Notes: a model not told the origin generated them from the sequence alone. 64,000 bases of DNA from Crocosphaera watsonii WH 8501 (GCF_000167195.1 NZ_AADV02000001.1:620001-684000); one strand, 5' to 3'; positions 53,401 to 62,627 are shown, numbered from the stretch's first letter. A program made the numbers and translations.

Positions 53401-55093
53401 AGGGTTTGCTGAATAAAAGCAAAACCCTATTCTTTAAAAGGTTACACCCATATTCGCGATCGCAAAAAAGATCAGCTTTGTCGGCTACAAACCGCTATAA
53501 TTGGTAGAAACACCTCCCAGTTGTTGGTCAAGAACAAATGTATCGAAAAGAGGAGCAACCTTTACCGCCCCCAGAAAAATTTGAATTACCTTTCGAGGGC
53601 AAATTGTCCCCCAATAATCGTTGGGTAATCATGGCAGAGTTGATACCTTGGGATGATTTTGAGGAAGAATATGCTAAACTTTTTTCAGAAGAAAAAGGTG
53701 CGCCAGCCAAACTATTTAGAATGGCATTAGGGACATTAATTATTAAGAAAAAATTAGGAACAAGTGATAGAGAAACTATAGAACAGATTAGAGAAAATCC
53801 CTATCTACAATACTTTATAGGTTTAAATTGTTATCAACAAGAGCCACCACTGGAATCTTCAATGCTAGTTCATTTTAGGAAAAGAATTGATGGAGAATTG
53901 ATAAACAAAATCAATAAAAAAATAGTAAAAAGAGAAATAGACAAGAGTGATAAAGAAGTAAAAAAAAAGGATTGTCTCCAAGAAAAAGGAGAAAAAATAA
54001 AAAATAAAGGTAAACTAATTTTAGATGCGACTTGTGCGCCAGCAGACATCAAATACCCAACGGATTTAGGCATATTAAATCAAGCCAGAATTGAGACAGA
54101 AAGAATAATAGATAATCTTTATAAACCATTAAGAGTAAAATTGAGAAAAAAGCCGAGAACTTCTAGAATAATTGCTAGAAAGGAATACTTAAAAGTAGCT
54201 AAAAAACGAAAAGTATCTTATCAAGAAAGAAGAAAAGCTATCGGGAAACAGTTAAAATACCTTAAGAAAAATTTAGGAAATATAGAAGACTTAATTCAAG
54301 CTGGGGCTTCCCTGGAAAATCTGAGTAAAAGACAGAAAAATTGTCTAGAGACTATCAAAAAAGTTTATGAACAACAACAGTCAATGTGGGAGAATAAGAC
54401 CCAGAGTGTTCCTCAAAGAATTGTAAGTTTAACTCAACCGCATATTCGTCCAATAGTGAGGGGAAAAGTAGGAAAACCAATAGAATTTGGAGCTAAACTC
54501 TCAGTAAGCTGTGTAGATAACTATGTGTTTCTAGACAAAATAAGTTGGGAAAACTTCAATGAATCTTGTCATTTAAAAGAACAAGTAGAAAAGTATAAAG
54601 AAACGTTTGGCTATTATCCCGAATCCGTCCATGTAGATAAAATTTATCGAACTAGGGAAAACAGAAATTGGTGTAAGGAAAGAGGGATAAGAATCAGTGG
54701 TCCGAAGTTAGGAAGACCTCCGAAAAATGTCAGTGAAGAAGAAAAGAAACAAGCCCACTCCGATGAATGCTTCCGTAATGCTATTGAGGGAAAGTTTGGA
54801 CAAGCTAAACGAAGATTTAGCCTAAATCTCGTGATGACAAAACTCCCTGAAACCTCCATTACATCTATTGCTATTACATTTTTAGTTGTCAATCTTTGTA
54901 AACTTCTGAGGCAGTTTTTGTCGCTTTTTTTGTCCTTATTTACTAATAATAGAACAGGGGAACTCATCAAACCGCCTTTCATTAATTTTGATTATACTTT
55001 AAACAATTTTTATGTACTAAAACTTATTGATTTGTCAGAAAATTCTTGGTCAAAAGTGGCATAAATTTTGGAGAAACTTTTTCAGCAAACCCT
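53401..55093. mobile_element. Insertion sequence with AGGGTTTGCTGAA ends (IS5/IS1182-like)
   Basis: Terminal inverted repeats AGGGTTTGCTGAA at 53401 and its complement ending at 55093 enclose one intact transposase gene. The sequences on the two sides are parts of two unrelated genes (cheA-like and kinase), each ending at the repeat and each gaining the same RVC-stop tail. No clear target duplication, which fits recombination between two copies rather than one insertion. Confidence 0.82.
53538..55064 (+). CDS. DDE transposase with DUF772 N-terminal domain
   Basis: 508 residues, intact. The N-terminal DUF772 region reads LIPWDDFEEEYAKLFSEEKGAPAKLFRMALGTLIIKKKLGTSDRETIEQIRENPYLQYFIGL and SSMLVHFRKRI. 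Catalytic positions appear as LILDATCAPADI (D), ESVHVDKIYRTRENRNWCKERGIRISGPKLGRPP (D) and FRNAIEGKFGQAKRRFSLNLVMTKL (E). A Lys/Arg-rich insertion lies in the middle. It is one of the few apparently active transposases in the window; the exact ISfinder subgroup cannot be given by eye. Confidence 0.85.
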   Translation: MYRKEEQPLPPPEKFELPFEGKLSPNNRWVIMAELIPWDDFEEEYAKLFSEEKGAPAKLFRMALGTLIIKKKLGTSDRETIEQIRENPYLQYFIGLNCYQQEPPLESSMLVHFRKRIDGELINKINKKIVKREIDKSDKEVKKKDCLQEKGEKIKNKGKLILDATCAPADIKYPTDLGILNQARIETERIIDNLYKPLRVKLRKKPRTSRIIARKEYLKVAKKRKVSYQERRKAIGKQLKYLKKNLGNIEDLIQAGASLENLSKRQKNCLETIKKVYEQQQSMWENKTQSVPQRIVSLTQPHIRPIVRGKVGKPIEFGAKLSVSCVDNYVFLDKISWENFNESCHLKEQVEKYKETFGYYPESVHVDKIYRTRENRNWCKERGIRISGPKLGRPPKNVSEEEKKQAHSDECFRNAIEGKFGQAKRRFSLNLVMTKLPETSITSIAITFLVVNLCKLLRQFLSLFLSLFTNNRTGELIKPPFINFDYTLNNFYVLKLIDLSENSWSKVA

Positions 55094-56587
55094 AATTAAA
55101 TAAGGATTAAACCCAATCTCAGCACTTATTCCTGTTAAAATACTGGTTGATATAATAGAAACAAAATATATAAATGTAGTAATATTATTAAAGCCTTTAT
55201 TGAAAAAAATCTTTTTAATTTCATTGAAAATACCGATTATTCCGCCTACTATTACTCCCAAAAGTTCTCCTGAAATATATTCTTCTGTTGATGTTATGTA
55301 ACCATCATTCCATACTTCAGGATATTGTTGAGTTAACCATATTACTAATAAAGTAATTAACCACGATATAACAATCAGACTAGTAGAAAAAATGCTTATA
55401 AAGCGATAGGGTGGAAAAATAATATTTACTTTTAATTTTGCAGTTTTTACCTTGACCTTTAACTTATAATTTTCCTCTTGAGCATTACTGATTAAAACAA
55501 CTTCTCTCTCATAATATTGATCAGCTTTTAATTTACCAGTATCAACAATTACTTTACAATTAATATTATTTTCTTCAAATTTTTGTGGTAAAAAATGAAT
55601 CCACGCGTGACTATTTGGTGTATGAGGAGGATCACTAGGATGAGGTAAAACAGACCATTTTCCTTGTAAAGTTGTTTCAGGAATAGGATTACTAACTATA
55701 ATAGTTTTGCTTATTTTTTCTCCAACTTTATTAGCAATAAATTCTAACTCCGATGTATTAACATTAACTTCTGGTACTCGCATTACATAGAGCGGTTGCA
55801 ATGCTTATAAAGCTATTTTTGCACTCTCATAACGGTTAGCTGGATTGGGTTCTACCATTTTTTCTAACCATTGAAGAAATCTAAAACTAAACTTAGATAC
55901 CTTATCTTTAAAGGTAAATTTATTGCTATCAAAATCAACCAAACTACCAATATAAACAGATTTTGTTTTAGTTAGTAAACAAATTAATATTGCTCCCAAA
56001 CTATATAAATCTGATGCTTCTGTTGGCTTTAAATTACGAATTTGTTCGGGGGGCATAAATCCCATTGTTCCCCCCATAATACTACTCAACGCCATTGTAT
56101 TATCACCTATTCTCGCCAATCCAAAATCAACTAAATAAACATTAATATCATCATCAACTAAAACATTTTCGGGTTTAATATCCTGGTGAAAAATACCTGG
56201 TATTCTTTCTTCTTGTAAATAGACTAAAATTTCCAATAATTGAAAAACAATACTTTTAATTTCTTCAGGACTAAAACTACGAGAAATAGATAAATTTTGA
56301 GCATTTTTATATTCTTGGACTAAACAGAGACCATTCCCAGGATCAAATCTTTGTAAATATTTAGGAATTCCTGGATGATTTAATCCTTGTAATACCTCAA
56401 TTTCTCTTTCAATCGCTTTATAACTATTCCAATCATCACTTATAGCAAAACGAAACTGTTTAATAATTACAGGGGTTTGGGTTGCTATGTAAATCCCTTT
56501 ATATGTTATTCTTCCCCCTTGTATATTATGGCTAAGTTGTTCAATAACTTGATAACCCTTCGCACTAAAATCAGGAAAATTAGTCAT
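55082..56587 (-). pseudogene. Ser/Thr protein kinase with membrane C-terminus: in-frame TAA and IS truncation
   Basis: The kinase domain (~1-260) shows VIIKQFRFA (ATP Lys), GIFHQDIKPENVLVDDDINVYLVDFGLARIG (HxD and DFG) and GTMGFMPPEQIRNLKPTEASDLYSLGAIL. A TAA at 55805-55807 interrupts SAKIAL*ALQPLYVMRVPEVN in one continuous frame; relatives continue through without a stop. The extension has a beta-sandwich-like part (LEFIANKVGEKISKTIIVSNPIPETTLQGKWSVLPHPSDPPH) and about four membrane helices. The last residues (LIRVC) come from the IS end, so the original C-terminus is also lost. The kinase domain alone could still be made. Confidence 0.82.
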
Positions 56588-56743
56588 GATTATAACGTTT
56601 ATTATGGTAATTACTTTGATTTTGTCAGGAGTCTTTTTAAAATCCTAACACATACATTATAGTTAGGAAGTTAAAGAGATTCTTCGTACCTCACCAATGA
56701 CAGTGACAGATTCACACAATGTCCTAACTAATTTTTGTCCTCC

Positions 56744-56852
56744 TATAGCAATCACTAATCAGTTGTGAGAATTAAGGGAATGCTGATCCCCCCTAACCCC
56801 CCTTATTAAGGGGGGATATCGAGGATCTCATGAATCATTTCTGATTGCTATA
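56744..56852. repeat. MITE-like element with TATAGCAATCA ends and C6/G6 hairpin
   Basis: Inverted ends TATAGCAATCA at 56744 and TGATTGCTATA ending at 56852 flank a central hairpin CCCCCCTTATTAAGGGGGG (56797-56815). Further paired bases (TTGTGAGAATTA / GATCTCATGAAT region) extend the fold. It lies in the 365-base gap between the kinase and hydrolase genes; nothing else was recognised there. Confidence 0.7.
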
Positions 56853-56952
56853 TATTCTAAACATTTTGCATTGAGAAATCAAGAATATTAATATTTAGAT
56901 ACATTTACAATAAATGAAAACACATCTTAAATTTTCTTTTTACTTTACCTAA

Positions 56953-57822
56953 TTATTGGCAAAATATGTTAATAAATTGATAGGTTTTTTCTGGTGCTTC
57001 TTCTGGTAAAAAATGTCCACAATTTAAGGATTTTCCCTGAACATTTATGGCTCTTTTTTGCCAACTTTCAATCACATCATATTTCTTTTCAATAACTCCT
57101 TTATTTCCCCATAAAACTAATAAAGGACATTCTATTTTTTTCTCAATATCTTGGCGATCGTGTTCTAGATCAATAGTAGCTGATGCTCGATAATCTTCAC
57201 AAGTTCCGTGAACTGTTTGAGGATCACGAAAACATCTTAAATATTCTGCCATTGCTTCTGGAGTAAACGCAGATTCAGTTTTACTCCAACTTTGTAAACA
57301 ATGAGTTAGAAAAAAGTCAGGATTATTATTAATTAAAGTCTCAGGAAAGGGAAAAGGTTGAATTTAAAAAAACCAATGATAATAAGCACTAGCAAATTGT
57401 TGATTTGTTGTGGTATACATTTGATAGGTGGGAGCAATATCTAATAAAGGTAATTTTTTGACTTTATGGGGATAATCTAAACTTAAACGGTGAGCAACCC
57501 TTCCCCCGCGATCGTGTCCTACTAGGTAGAATTCTTCATATCCTAATTGACTCATGACTTCTATTTGATCTGCTGCCATAACTCGTTTAGAATAGTTAGA
57601 ATGGTTGGCCGTTCCTGATGGCTTATCACTGTCTCCATAACCTCGTAAATCAGGTATGATGACAGTAAAATTCTCAGCTAACTTCTCAGCAATTTTATGC
57701 CACATCACCCCGGTTTGAGGATAACCATGTAATAATAACATTGGATACCCTTTTCCTCCTTTTAGTAGATTAATTTTGACCTCTGAAGTTTGTATAACTA
57801 GGTTTTTAAAATTGGCAAACAT
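56953..57822 (-). pseudogene. Alpha/beta hydrolase (haloacetate-dehalogenase-like), in-frame TAA
   Basis: Starts MFANFKNLVIQTSEVKINLLKGGKGYPMLLLHGYPQTGVMWHKI, then VIIPDLRGYGDSDKPSG, the nucleophile Asp in LVGHDRGGRVAHR, and the catalytic His in LNCGHFLPEEAPEKT. This is the haloacetate-dehalogenase-like branch (Asp nucleophile, YHWFF cap motif). A TAA at 57364-57366 follows YYHWFF, where relatives have a Leu; the same frame then continues with IQPFPFPETLI. The first in-frame Met at 57864 gives an odd leader, so 57822 was preferred. The substrate is unknown. Confidence 0.82.
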
Positions 57823-57917
57823 TGACATAATATTTGTTGAAAGAGTAACTTTATGGTAGGTCAAATCAGGTCTAAAAGGTTGATAATATTAAGATTCTTT
57901 ACTTTTGGTTGACAATT

Positions 57918-58385
57918 ATGAGCGTTGAAATTGAGCGTAAGTTTTTAGTAATTAATGATAATTGGCGTTCTTTAGGACAGGGAAAAGTTTACAAACAAGG
58001 TTATATTGGAACAGCAGATAAAATGACAACTATTCGAGTCAGAATAATTGGAGAAGAAGCTTATTTGACTATTAAAAGTAAAACAGAAGGAATCAGTCGT
58101 AACGAATTTGAATATCCTATTCCTTTAGAAGATGCTCAAATAATCCTAGATACTTTGTGCGATCGCCCTTTAATTGAGAAGATTCGTTATAAAATTGACT
58201 ACGATAATTTAATCTGGGAAGTTGATGAATTTAAAGGAGAAAATCAAGGACTAATCCTAGCAGAAGTTGAGTTAGAAAACGAAAATCAAACGATAAATAT
58301 TCCTGACTGGGTGGGAGAAGAAGTCAGTCATGATCCAAGATACTACAATGTCAATTTAGTCAAGCATCCTTACCAAACATGGTAG
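57918..58385 (+). CDS. CYTH-domain triphosphate tunnel metalloenzyme
   Basis: 155 residues: MSVEIERKFLVINDNW carries the defining ExExK motif. YKQGYIGTADKMTTIRVRIIGEEAYLTIKSKTEGISRNEFEYPIP and IEKIRYKIDYDNLIWEVDEFKGENQGLILAEVELENE give the tunnel strands of alternating charged residues. Bacterial relatives hydrolyse inorganic triphosphate. The ATG at 57918 was preferred over 57909 because the family starts MxxEIERK. Confidence 0.92.
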   Translation: MSVEIERKFLVINDNWRSLGQGKVYKQGYIGTADKMTTIRVRIIGEEAYLTIKSKTEGISRNEFEYPIPLEDAQIILDTLCDRPLIEKIRYKIDYDNLIWEVDEFKGENQGLILAEVELENENQTINIPDWVGEEVSHDPRYYNVNLVKHPYQTW

Positions 58386-58563
58386 ATAATATGACTTTTC
58401 TCACGATCAGATACAGGTAACACCAGCCTGCTGTATAGCAAACTTCATAAATTGAAACAACGAGACATCTACCGAATTTCAAATTCTTATGTTTCAATGG
58501 ACTTGCTTGGGATAGTTGAATTCACTTAAGTCCTATCTTAATCAATCTACAAAGGAGAGAAAA

Positions 58564-59160
58564 ATGAATTATAGAATTCTTTTTAGTCTTAGCGTTGGCA
58601 TTTTGGTAAATTTGCTCCCTCTAAACAAAGCTCGTGCTATAACCGTACCCTTCCATCGAGAATATGTTGACGTTTCCTTGCAAGGGATATTCAGCGCAAA
58701 TGATGATAATAATGACCAAATTATTTCTCCCAATGAGGTGACATCCTTTTCTGCTAGTTTTACTAATGACTATGGTTTACTAGGGGAGATCACTGCTGAA
58801 GAGGCAAAGTCTATCGACCTATTTGAGTACAAAATAGATGAAACAAATGATTTGGCCTTCCGAGTTATAACCACTGGGAGAACATTGCCAAATCTTCCCA
58901 ATGACATTAATTTACAATTCGATGTGGACTTTCAGAGAAAAGGTAGTCGTGATGATTATTGCAATGATTCTTCTGAGTTAGACATTTTTCGGGATGGAGA
59001 TGCTATTGCTGAACTTTGCGATCCTAACGGTACTGGAATAACTAAAGCTATTCCACAGGTTAGCACCAGTAATAACTCTAACACCCAGGTTCCAGAACCC
59101 ACTTCTATAATCGCCTTATTAGGTTTAGTTAGTTTGGGTACAGTTTCCAGATTTAGCTAA
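58564..59160 (+). CDS. PEP-CTERM secreted protein, end possibly trimmed by IS605
   Basis: 198 residues from the ATG at 58564, behind AAGGAGAG. A signal peptide (ILFSLSVGILVNLLPLNKARA) is followed by an extracellular region rich in Asp/Asn (FSANDDNNDQIISPNEVTSF) and a C-terminal VPEPTSIIALLGLVSLGTVSRF sorting signal (PEP motif plus helix). PEP-CTERM proteins usually end with several Arg/Lys; here the stop follows directly at the IS605 left end, so the basic tail is probably lost and anchoring may be affected. Confidence 0.82.
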   Translation: MNYRILFSLSVGILVNLLPLNKARAITVPFHREYVDVSLQGIFSANDDNNDQIISPNEVTSFSASFTNDYGLLGEITAEEAKSIDLFEYKIDETNDLAFRVITTGRTLPNLPNDINLQFDVDFQRKGSRDDYCNDSSELDIFRDGDAIAELCDPNGTGITKAIPQVSTSNNSNTQVPEPTSIIALLGLVSLGTVSRFS

Positions 59161-59248
59161 CCGCCGAGAAGCCCCGCACTATAAACGAGGGGGATTTATC
59201 GAACCGTAGGTGAGTACCCCCGATGTTTTAGTGTCGGGATGATAGGCG

Positions 59249-59283
59249 GTAAAAAGGGAGGGTTCGATGCCCTCCCTTTTTAC
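59249..59283 (+). repeat. 14-bp-stem hairpin with TTCGATG loop inside IS605
   Basis: GTAAAAAGGGAGGG, loop TTCGATG, CCCTCCCTTTTTAC. It lies just beyond the tnpA stop and, read in tnpA sense, ends with a T-run, so it can act as the tnpA terminator. Its counterpart at 43051-43085 has the same loop but a different stem without the T-run. Confidence 0.85.
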
Positions 59284-59290
59284 AAATAAT

Positions 59291-59701
59291 TTATTGGGGC
59301 TTATCTTGTCCTTCAATGTATTTTTTAAGAACTGATATAGTAACACCACCACATGAAGCAATAAAATAAGACTCATTCCATAAAACCTTTTTCCAATATA
59401 TCTTGTTAAGGTGTTCTGAATATTCTTGTCTAATTTTACGACTCGAAACAGACTTAATACTATTAATAAACTTGGGTAATTCCATTTGAGGATAGTATTG
59501 GAAAAGAAGATGAACATGGTTGGATTCTCCATTAAATTCAATCAGCTTACAATCCCATTTTTTACACAAGTCAAACATAATTTCATGTACACGCTCAATC
59601 ATTTCTCCTGTAAAAACATCTTTACGGTATTTGGTAGTTAATACTAAATGTGCTTTTAAGTCAGAGACCGACCTACCACTGGAAACAAAATCTTTATTCA
59701 T
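59291..59701 (-). CDS. tnpA: IS200/IS605 Y1-transposase TnpA
   Basis: 136 residues from the second Met. The HUH metal-binding motif is HVHLLFQYYP; FNGESNHVHLL and the preceding LVLTTKYRKDVFTGEM are family-typical. The catalytic Tyr lies in the C-terminal helix (GVTISVLKKYIEGQ). It cuts and joins single-stranded element ends. Intact length. Confidence 0.92.
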   Translation of the reverse strand: MNKDFVSSGRSVSDLKAHLVLTTKYRKDVFTGEMIERVHEIMFDLCKKWDCKLIEFNGESNHVHLLFQYYPQMELPKFINSIKSVSSRKIRQEYSEHLNKIYWKKVLWNESYFIASCGGVTISVLKKYIEGQDKPQ

Positions 59702-59755
59702 TGACACTCCCAGGATAAATAGCTATAATCAGAGTATGATATATATTCTACTCTG

Positions 59756-61138
59756 ATGAAGTACACTTATCAGTACCGAATCTTACCAACGACAAACCAA
59801 AAAATCACCTTGAATAGGTGGTTGAGAGTCTGTCGTTTTTGGTTTAATCGGCAATTGGGTGAACGTTTCCAGTGGTGGGAACAAAATCGATGTGCAGTTA
59901 ATTCTTGTCCTCTTATTTGTCATCTCCCTGAACTAAAAGAAAAACCCAATTACTACTCACAAAAAAAACAGTTACCTATTCTTAAAAAAGATGTGGTAAC
60001 TGTTCAATGGTCAAAAGAAAAATTAGATTTATCAGAAGTTCCCTCTTTGACTTTACAAGAAGTTTGTAAACGGGTAGATAAAGCTTTTTCTCGTTATATC
60101 TCAGGGGATAGTAATGGCAAAAGATCAGGTAAACCTCGCTTTAAATCTAGTAACCGATTTCGGTCAATGGTATTTGAAGGAGGAGGATTAAGTATTCATT
60201 CTTGTTCTGTTGGTAAAAAATATCTTTACTTAAAAACTCCAAAAATAGGGTTAATTAAAGTAAGAATGCACCGATATTTACCTGATGGAGCAATCCTCAA
60301 ACAAGCCCAGATTATCAAAAAAGCTGATGGTTGGTATGTAAATCTAAGGCTTGATGACCCTACTATTCCTAAGTTTAACAAAGATAAAATTGTAGCTAAC
60401 TGGGATAATTCAACGGGCTTAGATGCTGTTCTTTATGAAGATGATTATCTGGCTACTTCTGACGGAAAAAAACTCTCTTCTCTTAAATCTCTTCGTAAAT
60501 CTGAAGCAAGATTAGCACAAATTTCACAGCGAAAGGCTAACAAGAAAAAGGGAAGTAAGTCCAGAAGAAAACTAGCTAAAAGAGAAAGTCGAGAACATCA
60601 GAGAATTGCTAGGGCAAGAAAAGATCATGCTTACTCTACAGCACATAAGCTGCTAAAAACAGGAAAAAAAGTTTTCTTTCATGAAAAGCTTAATCTTAAA
60701 GGATTAAGTCGCAAAAATAAGCCCGTGCAAGATGACAATGGGAAATATCTTCCAAACGGGCAAAGTGCCAAATCAGGGCTTAATAAATCCTGGTCTGATG
60801 CTGCTTTTGGACAGTTCTTTTCAATCTTTAACTACATAGCTGAAAAAGCTGGAGTTGCTGTGATTGAAATCAATCCTGCCTATACATCCCAACTGTTGCC
60901 TTATCGTGATGAATTTGTTTTTACTGATTGCAGCATCAGAGAATATTGGGATGAAATTGAACAAGTTTCTGTTGATAGAGATATATCAGCAGCTATCAAT
61001 ATAAAACGAGTAGGGCTGGACGAGTTCCCTACTATAAAACGCCGTAAAGGTAAAATCGTAATAGTTGATTCTACTACTCATCTTACCTCTAAGGAAGTTC
61101 TCTCTGTCTTTCGAGGCTTGGAGAAGCCCGCACTGTAA
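59756..61138 (+). CDS. tnpB: TnpB without a recognisable zinc finger
   Basis: 460 residues. RuvC-type residues are D223 (STGLDAVLYEDDYLATSDG), E310 (VFFHEKLNLKGL) and D409 (VDRDISAAINI). In other TnpBs the stretch before the last Asp holds two CxxC pairs; here it reads INPAYTSQLLPYRDEFVFTDCSIREYWDEIEQVSVDRD, with one Cys only. The N-terminal half matches TnpB (YTYQYRILPTTNQKITLNRWLRVCRFWFNRQL). It is therefore a zinc-free variant rather than a decayed copy: the frame is open and the acidic triad is kept. Confidence 0.88.
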   Translation: MKYTYQYRILPTTNQKITLNRWLRVCRFWFNRQLGERFQWWEQNRCAVNSCPLICHLPELKEKPNYYSQKKQLPILKKDVVTVQWSKEKLDLSEVPSLTLQEVCKRVDKAFSRYISGDSNGKRSGKPRFKSSNRFRSMVFEGGGLSIHSCSVGKKYLYLKTPKIGLIKVRMHRYLPDGAILKQAQIIKKADGWYVNLRLDDPTIPKFNKDKIVANWDNSTGLDAVLYEDDYLATSDGKKLSSLKSLRKSEARLAQISQRKANKKKGSKSRRKLAKRESREHQRIARARKDHAYSTAHKLLKTGKKVFFHEKLNLKGLSRKNKPVQDDNGKYLPNGQSAKSGLNKSWSDAAFGQFFSIFNYIAEKAGVAVIEINPAYTSQLLPYRDEFVFTDCSIREYWDEIEQVSVDRDISAAINIKRVGLDEFPTIKRRKGKIVIVDSTTHLTSKEVLSVFRGLEKPAL

Positions 61139-61169
61139 CGGTACTCCGTTCAGTGTCGGGAGTCGTCAC
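61000..61169 (+). ncRNA. Predicted omega-RNA / right end of the IS605 element
   Basis: By analogy with known TnpB systems the guide RNA covers the 3' part of tnpB and the right end. The terminal stem here is CCCGCACTG / CAGTGTCGGG with an inner AACGG / CCGTT pair, followed by AGTCGTCAC. The guide would be the bases from 61170 (TTGTGTGATAGTGG...), which are cheA codons in antisense. The 5' limit is approximate. Confidence 0.5.
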
Positions 61170-62627
61170 TTGTGTGATAGTGGTTTGCATCTGTTTAGAA
61201 GTACGAGAAAATGCCCGAGAGGAACTCTCTGTATCTTCTAAGTTAAGTTGTAGATCGCTGGTAACTTCTCGTAACTGTACCACTGTGTCCATCATATCCT
61301 GTGAGACAAGGTGAAGATCGTTATAACTATCCATTTCCAAAGAATCAAAACCTTCTAGTAAGGTACTGATCCGTTCCCGTTGTTTCTCCCCTTGAGGGGT
61401 GATGCGATCGTAACTATTGCGCAACTGTTGATTGGAAGATTCTAGGGTTTGGATGCGATCGCCTAATAATCCGATCAGTTGACGAAGACGTTGCAGTTGT
61501 AAATTTAAGCCATTACGTTCAATAGTCAGTTCCCCAAACATATCACTTAGGGTTTCTAGTTGTTTGACAGGAACCCGTATAGTCTCATTTTCCTGGGGTT
61601 TTGGGGTGTCTATCTTTTGGGAAGTTGTGGGAACAATGAAGTCTTCTGATTTTGATTGATCGGTACTATTTAATGTTGCTAAAAAGTTTTCTGTCTCTTC
61701 AGCAAACTCATCCCTAGTAGCAGAAGATTTTAAGCTATTAGCAATAACGATTTGATTAGCTTCCTCTGACTCTTCTAACTCCATCTCTGAATTGAGATCC
61801 AGAGATATATCTAAAGATAAGGGTTCTGGCGATCCGAAAAAGTCATTATCAAATTCATCCAAGGTTTCCAAGCTATCATCCCAGTTATGGGGTTCTAGAT
61901 CAGGTAAGGTTGCCCCAAGGGTGGATAAATTGAGTTCTGTGGGGATCATTTCCCGTTGATCAATCATCACCATAGCGTCCGATCGCCGCAATTCTTGAAG
62001 GGCTAATTTAGCCACCTGGGGGAGATCATCGTCATGGCTTTCAATGCCTTGGATAATAGACTGACAGAGAGAAGAAAAAGGACTTAATTCTAACATTTGC
62101 CCTAACCCTTCTAACTCTTGTGCCGCGATCAGAAATTCTTCCCTTAAACAAGCATCTTGGGGATCATTTAAGAGGGATTCGAGATGGTTTAAACAGGCAT
62201 CTACTTCTGTTTGAAACATCAAGCTTACCATATCTTCTTCTTCTTCTTCTGATAGCAGTTTGGCTGCATCTTCTGGTTGAAGATCCCCCAAACGTTCGTA
62301 TAAACCCTCAAGAATAGGGTTAACCTCTTCTTCTAACCAAGAGTAGTTTATTGTCACCCCTTGACGGTTCCATTGGGCGACTTGTCGTAAGCGATCGACA
62401 CTCCTTAAAAACAGGCTTTCTAGGGATGGATCAACGATGCGATCGTCTCCTGCTTTGAGAACTTTAAAGAAGTCTTCTAAGCGGTGGGCAATAGTTGAGA
62501 GGGTTTGAAATCCCATCATGGCCGCCCCTCCTTTGATGGAATGGGCAGAACGCAACATACTATAGACCTCTTGCAAAAGTTTTTCGTGGTATAATAAAAG
62601 ATTATTCATTTTTTGCATAGCCACCAT
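61089..62627 (-). pseudogene. CheA-type histidine kinase, N-terminal fragment cut by IS605
   Basis: An Hpt domain with the phosphorylatable His is present (MLRSAHSIKGGAAMMGFQTLSTIAHRLEDFFKVLKAG), followed by an acidic linker, IRVPVKQLETLSDMFGELTIERNGLNLQLQRLRQL and a long coiled coil to QMQTTITQV. In relatives TQVRMRPLSDL follows; here the sequence turns into IS605 right-end DNA (TTPDTERSTV ...), so the ATPase and CheW-like domains are gone. The N-terminus also lacks the usual ~35 residues before the Hpt helix, and an IS5-type element starts about 125 bases upstream. It is a different cheA from the relic at 52517. Confidence 0.82.

Larger units (their letters stand above)
59161..61169 (+). 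mobile_element. Complete IS605-type element (tnpA and tnpB divergent)
   Basis: The left end (ACCGCCGAGAAGCCCCGCACT ... GTGTCGGGATGATAGGCGG) and right end (GAGAAGCCCGCACTG ... CAGTGTCGGGAGTCGTCAC, ending near 61169) each form the hairpin recognised by Y1 transposases. tnpA reads left, tnpB right. The element separates a PEP-CTERM gene from a cheA fragment; the cheA codons break off right at the right end. Confidence 0.85.

Noticed and set aside
2617..57822. Reassignment of a stop codon, suggested by several TGG positions now reading TAG or TGA
   Set aside because: All three stop codons interrupt genes, while intact genes end at TAA, TAG and TGA normally. Separate nonsense mutations explain it better.
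59249..59283. A tRNA gene, because of the GGGTTCGATGCCC T-arm match
   Set aside because: No acceptor stem, anticodon arm or D arm is found around this hairpin or the one at 43051.
52517..62627. The two cheA fragments as halves of one gene split by rearrangement
   Set aside because: The relic at 52517 has its own Hpt start and an MRPFEEGV-type kinase core, while the fragment at 61089-62627 belongs to the type that continues with MRPLSDL. They look like different CheA proteins.
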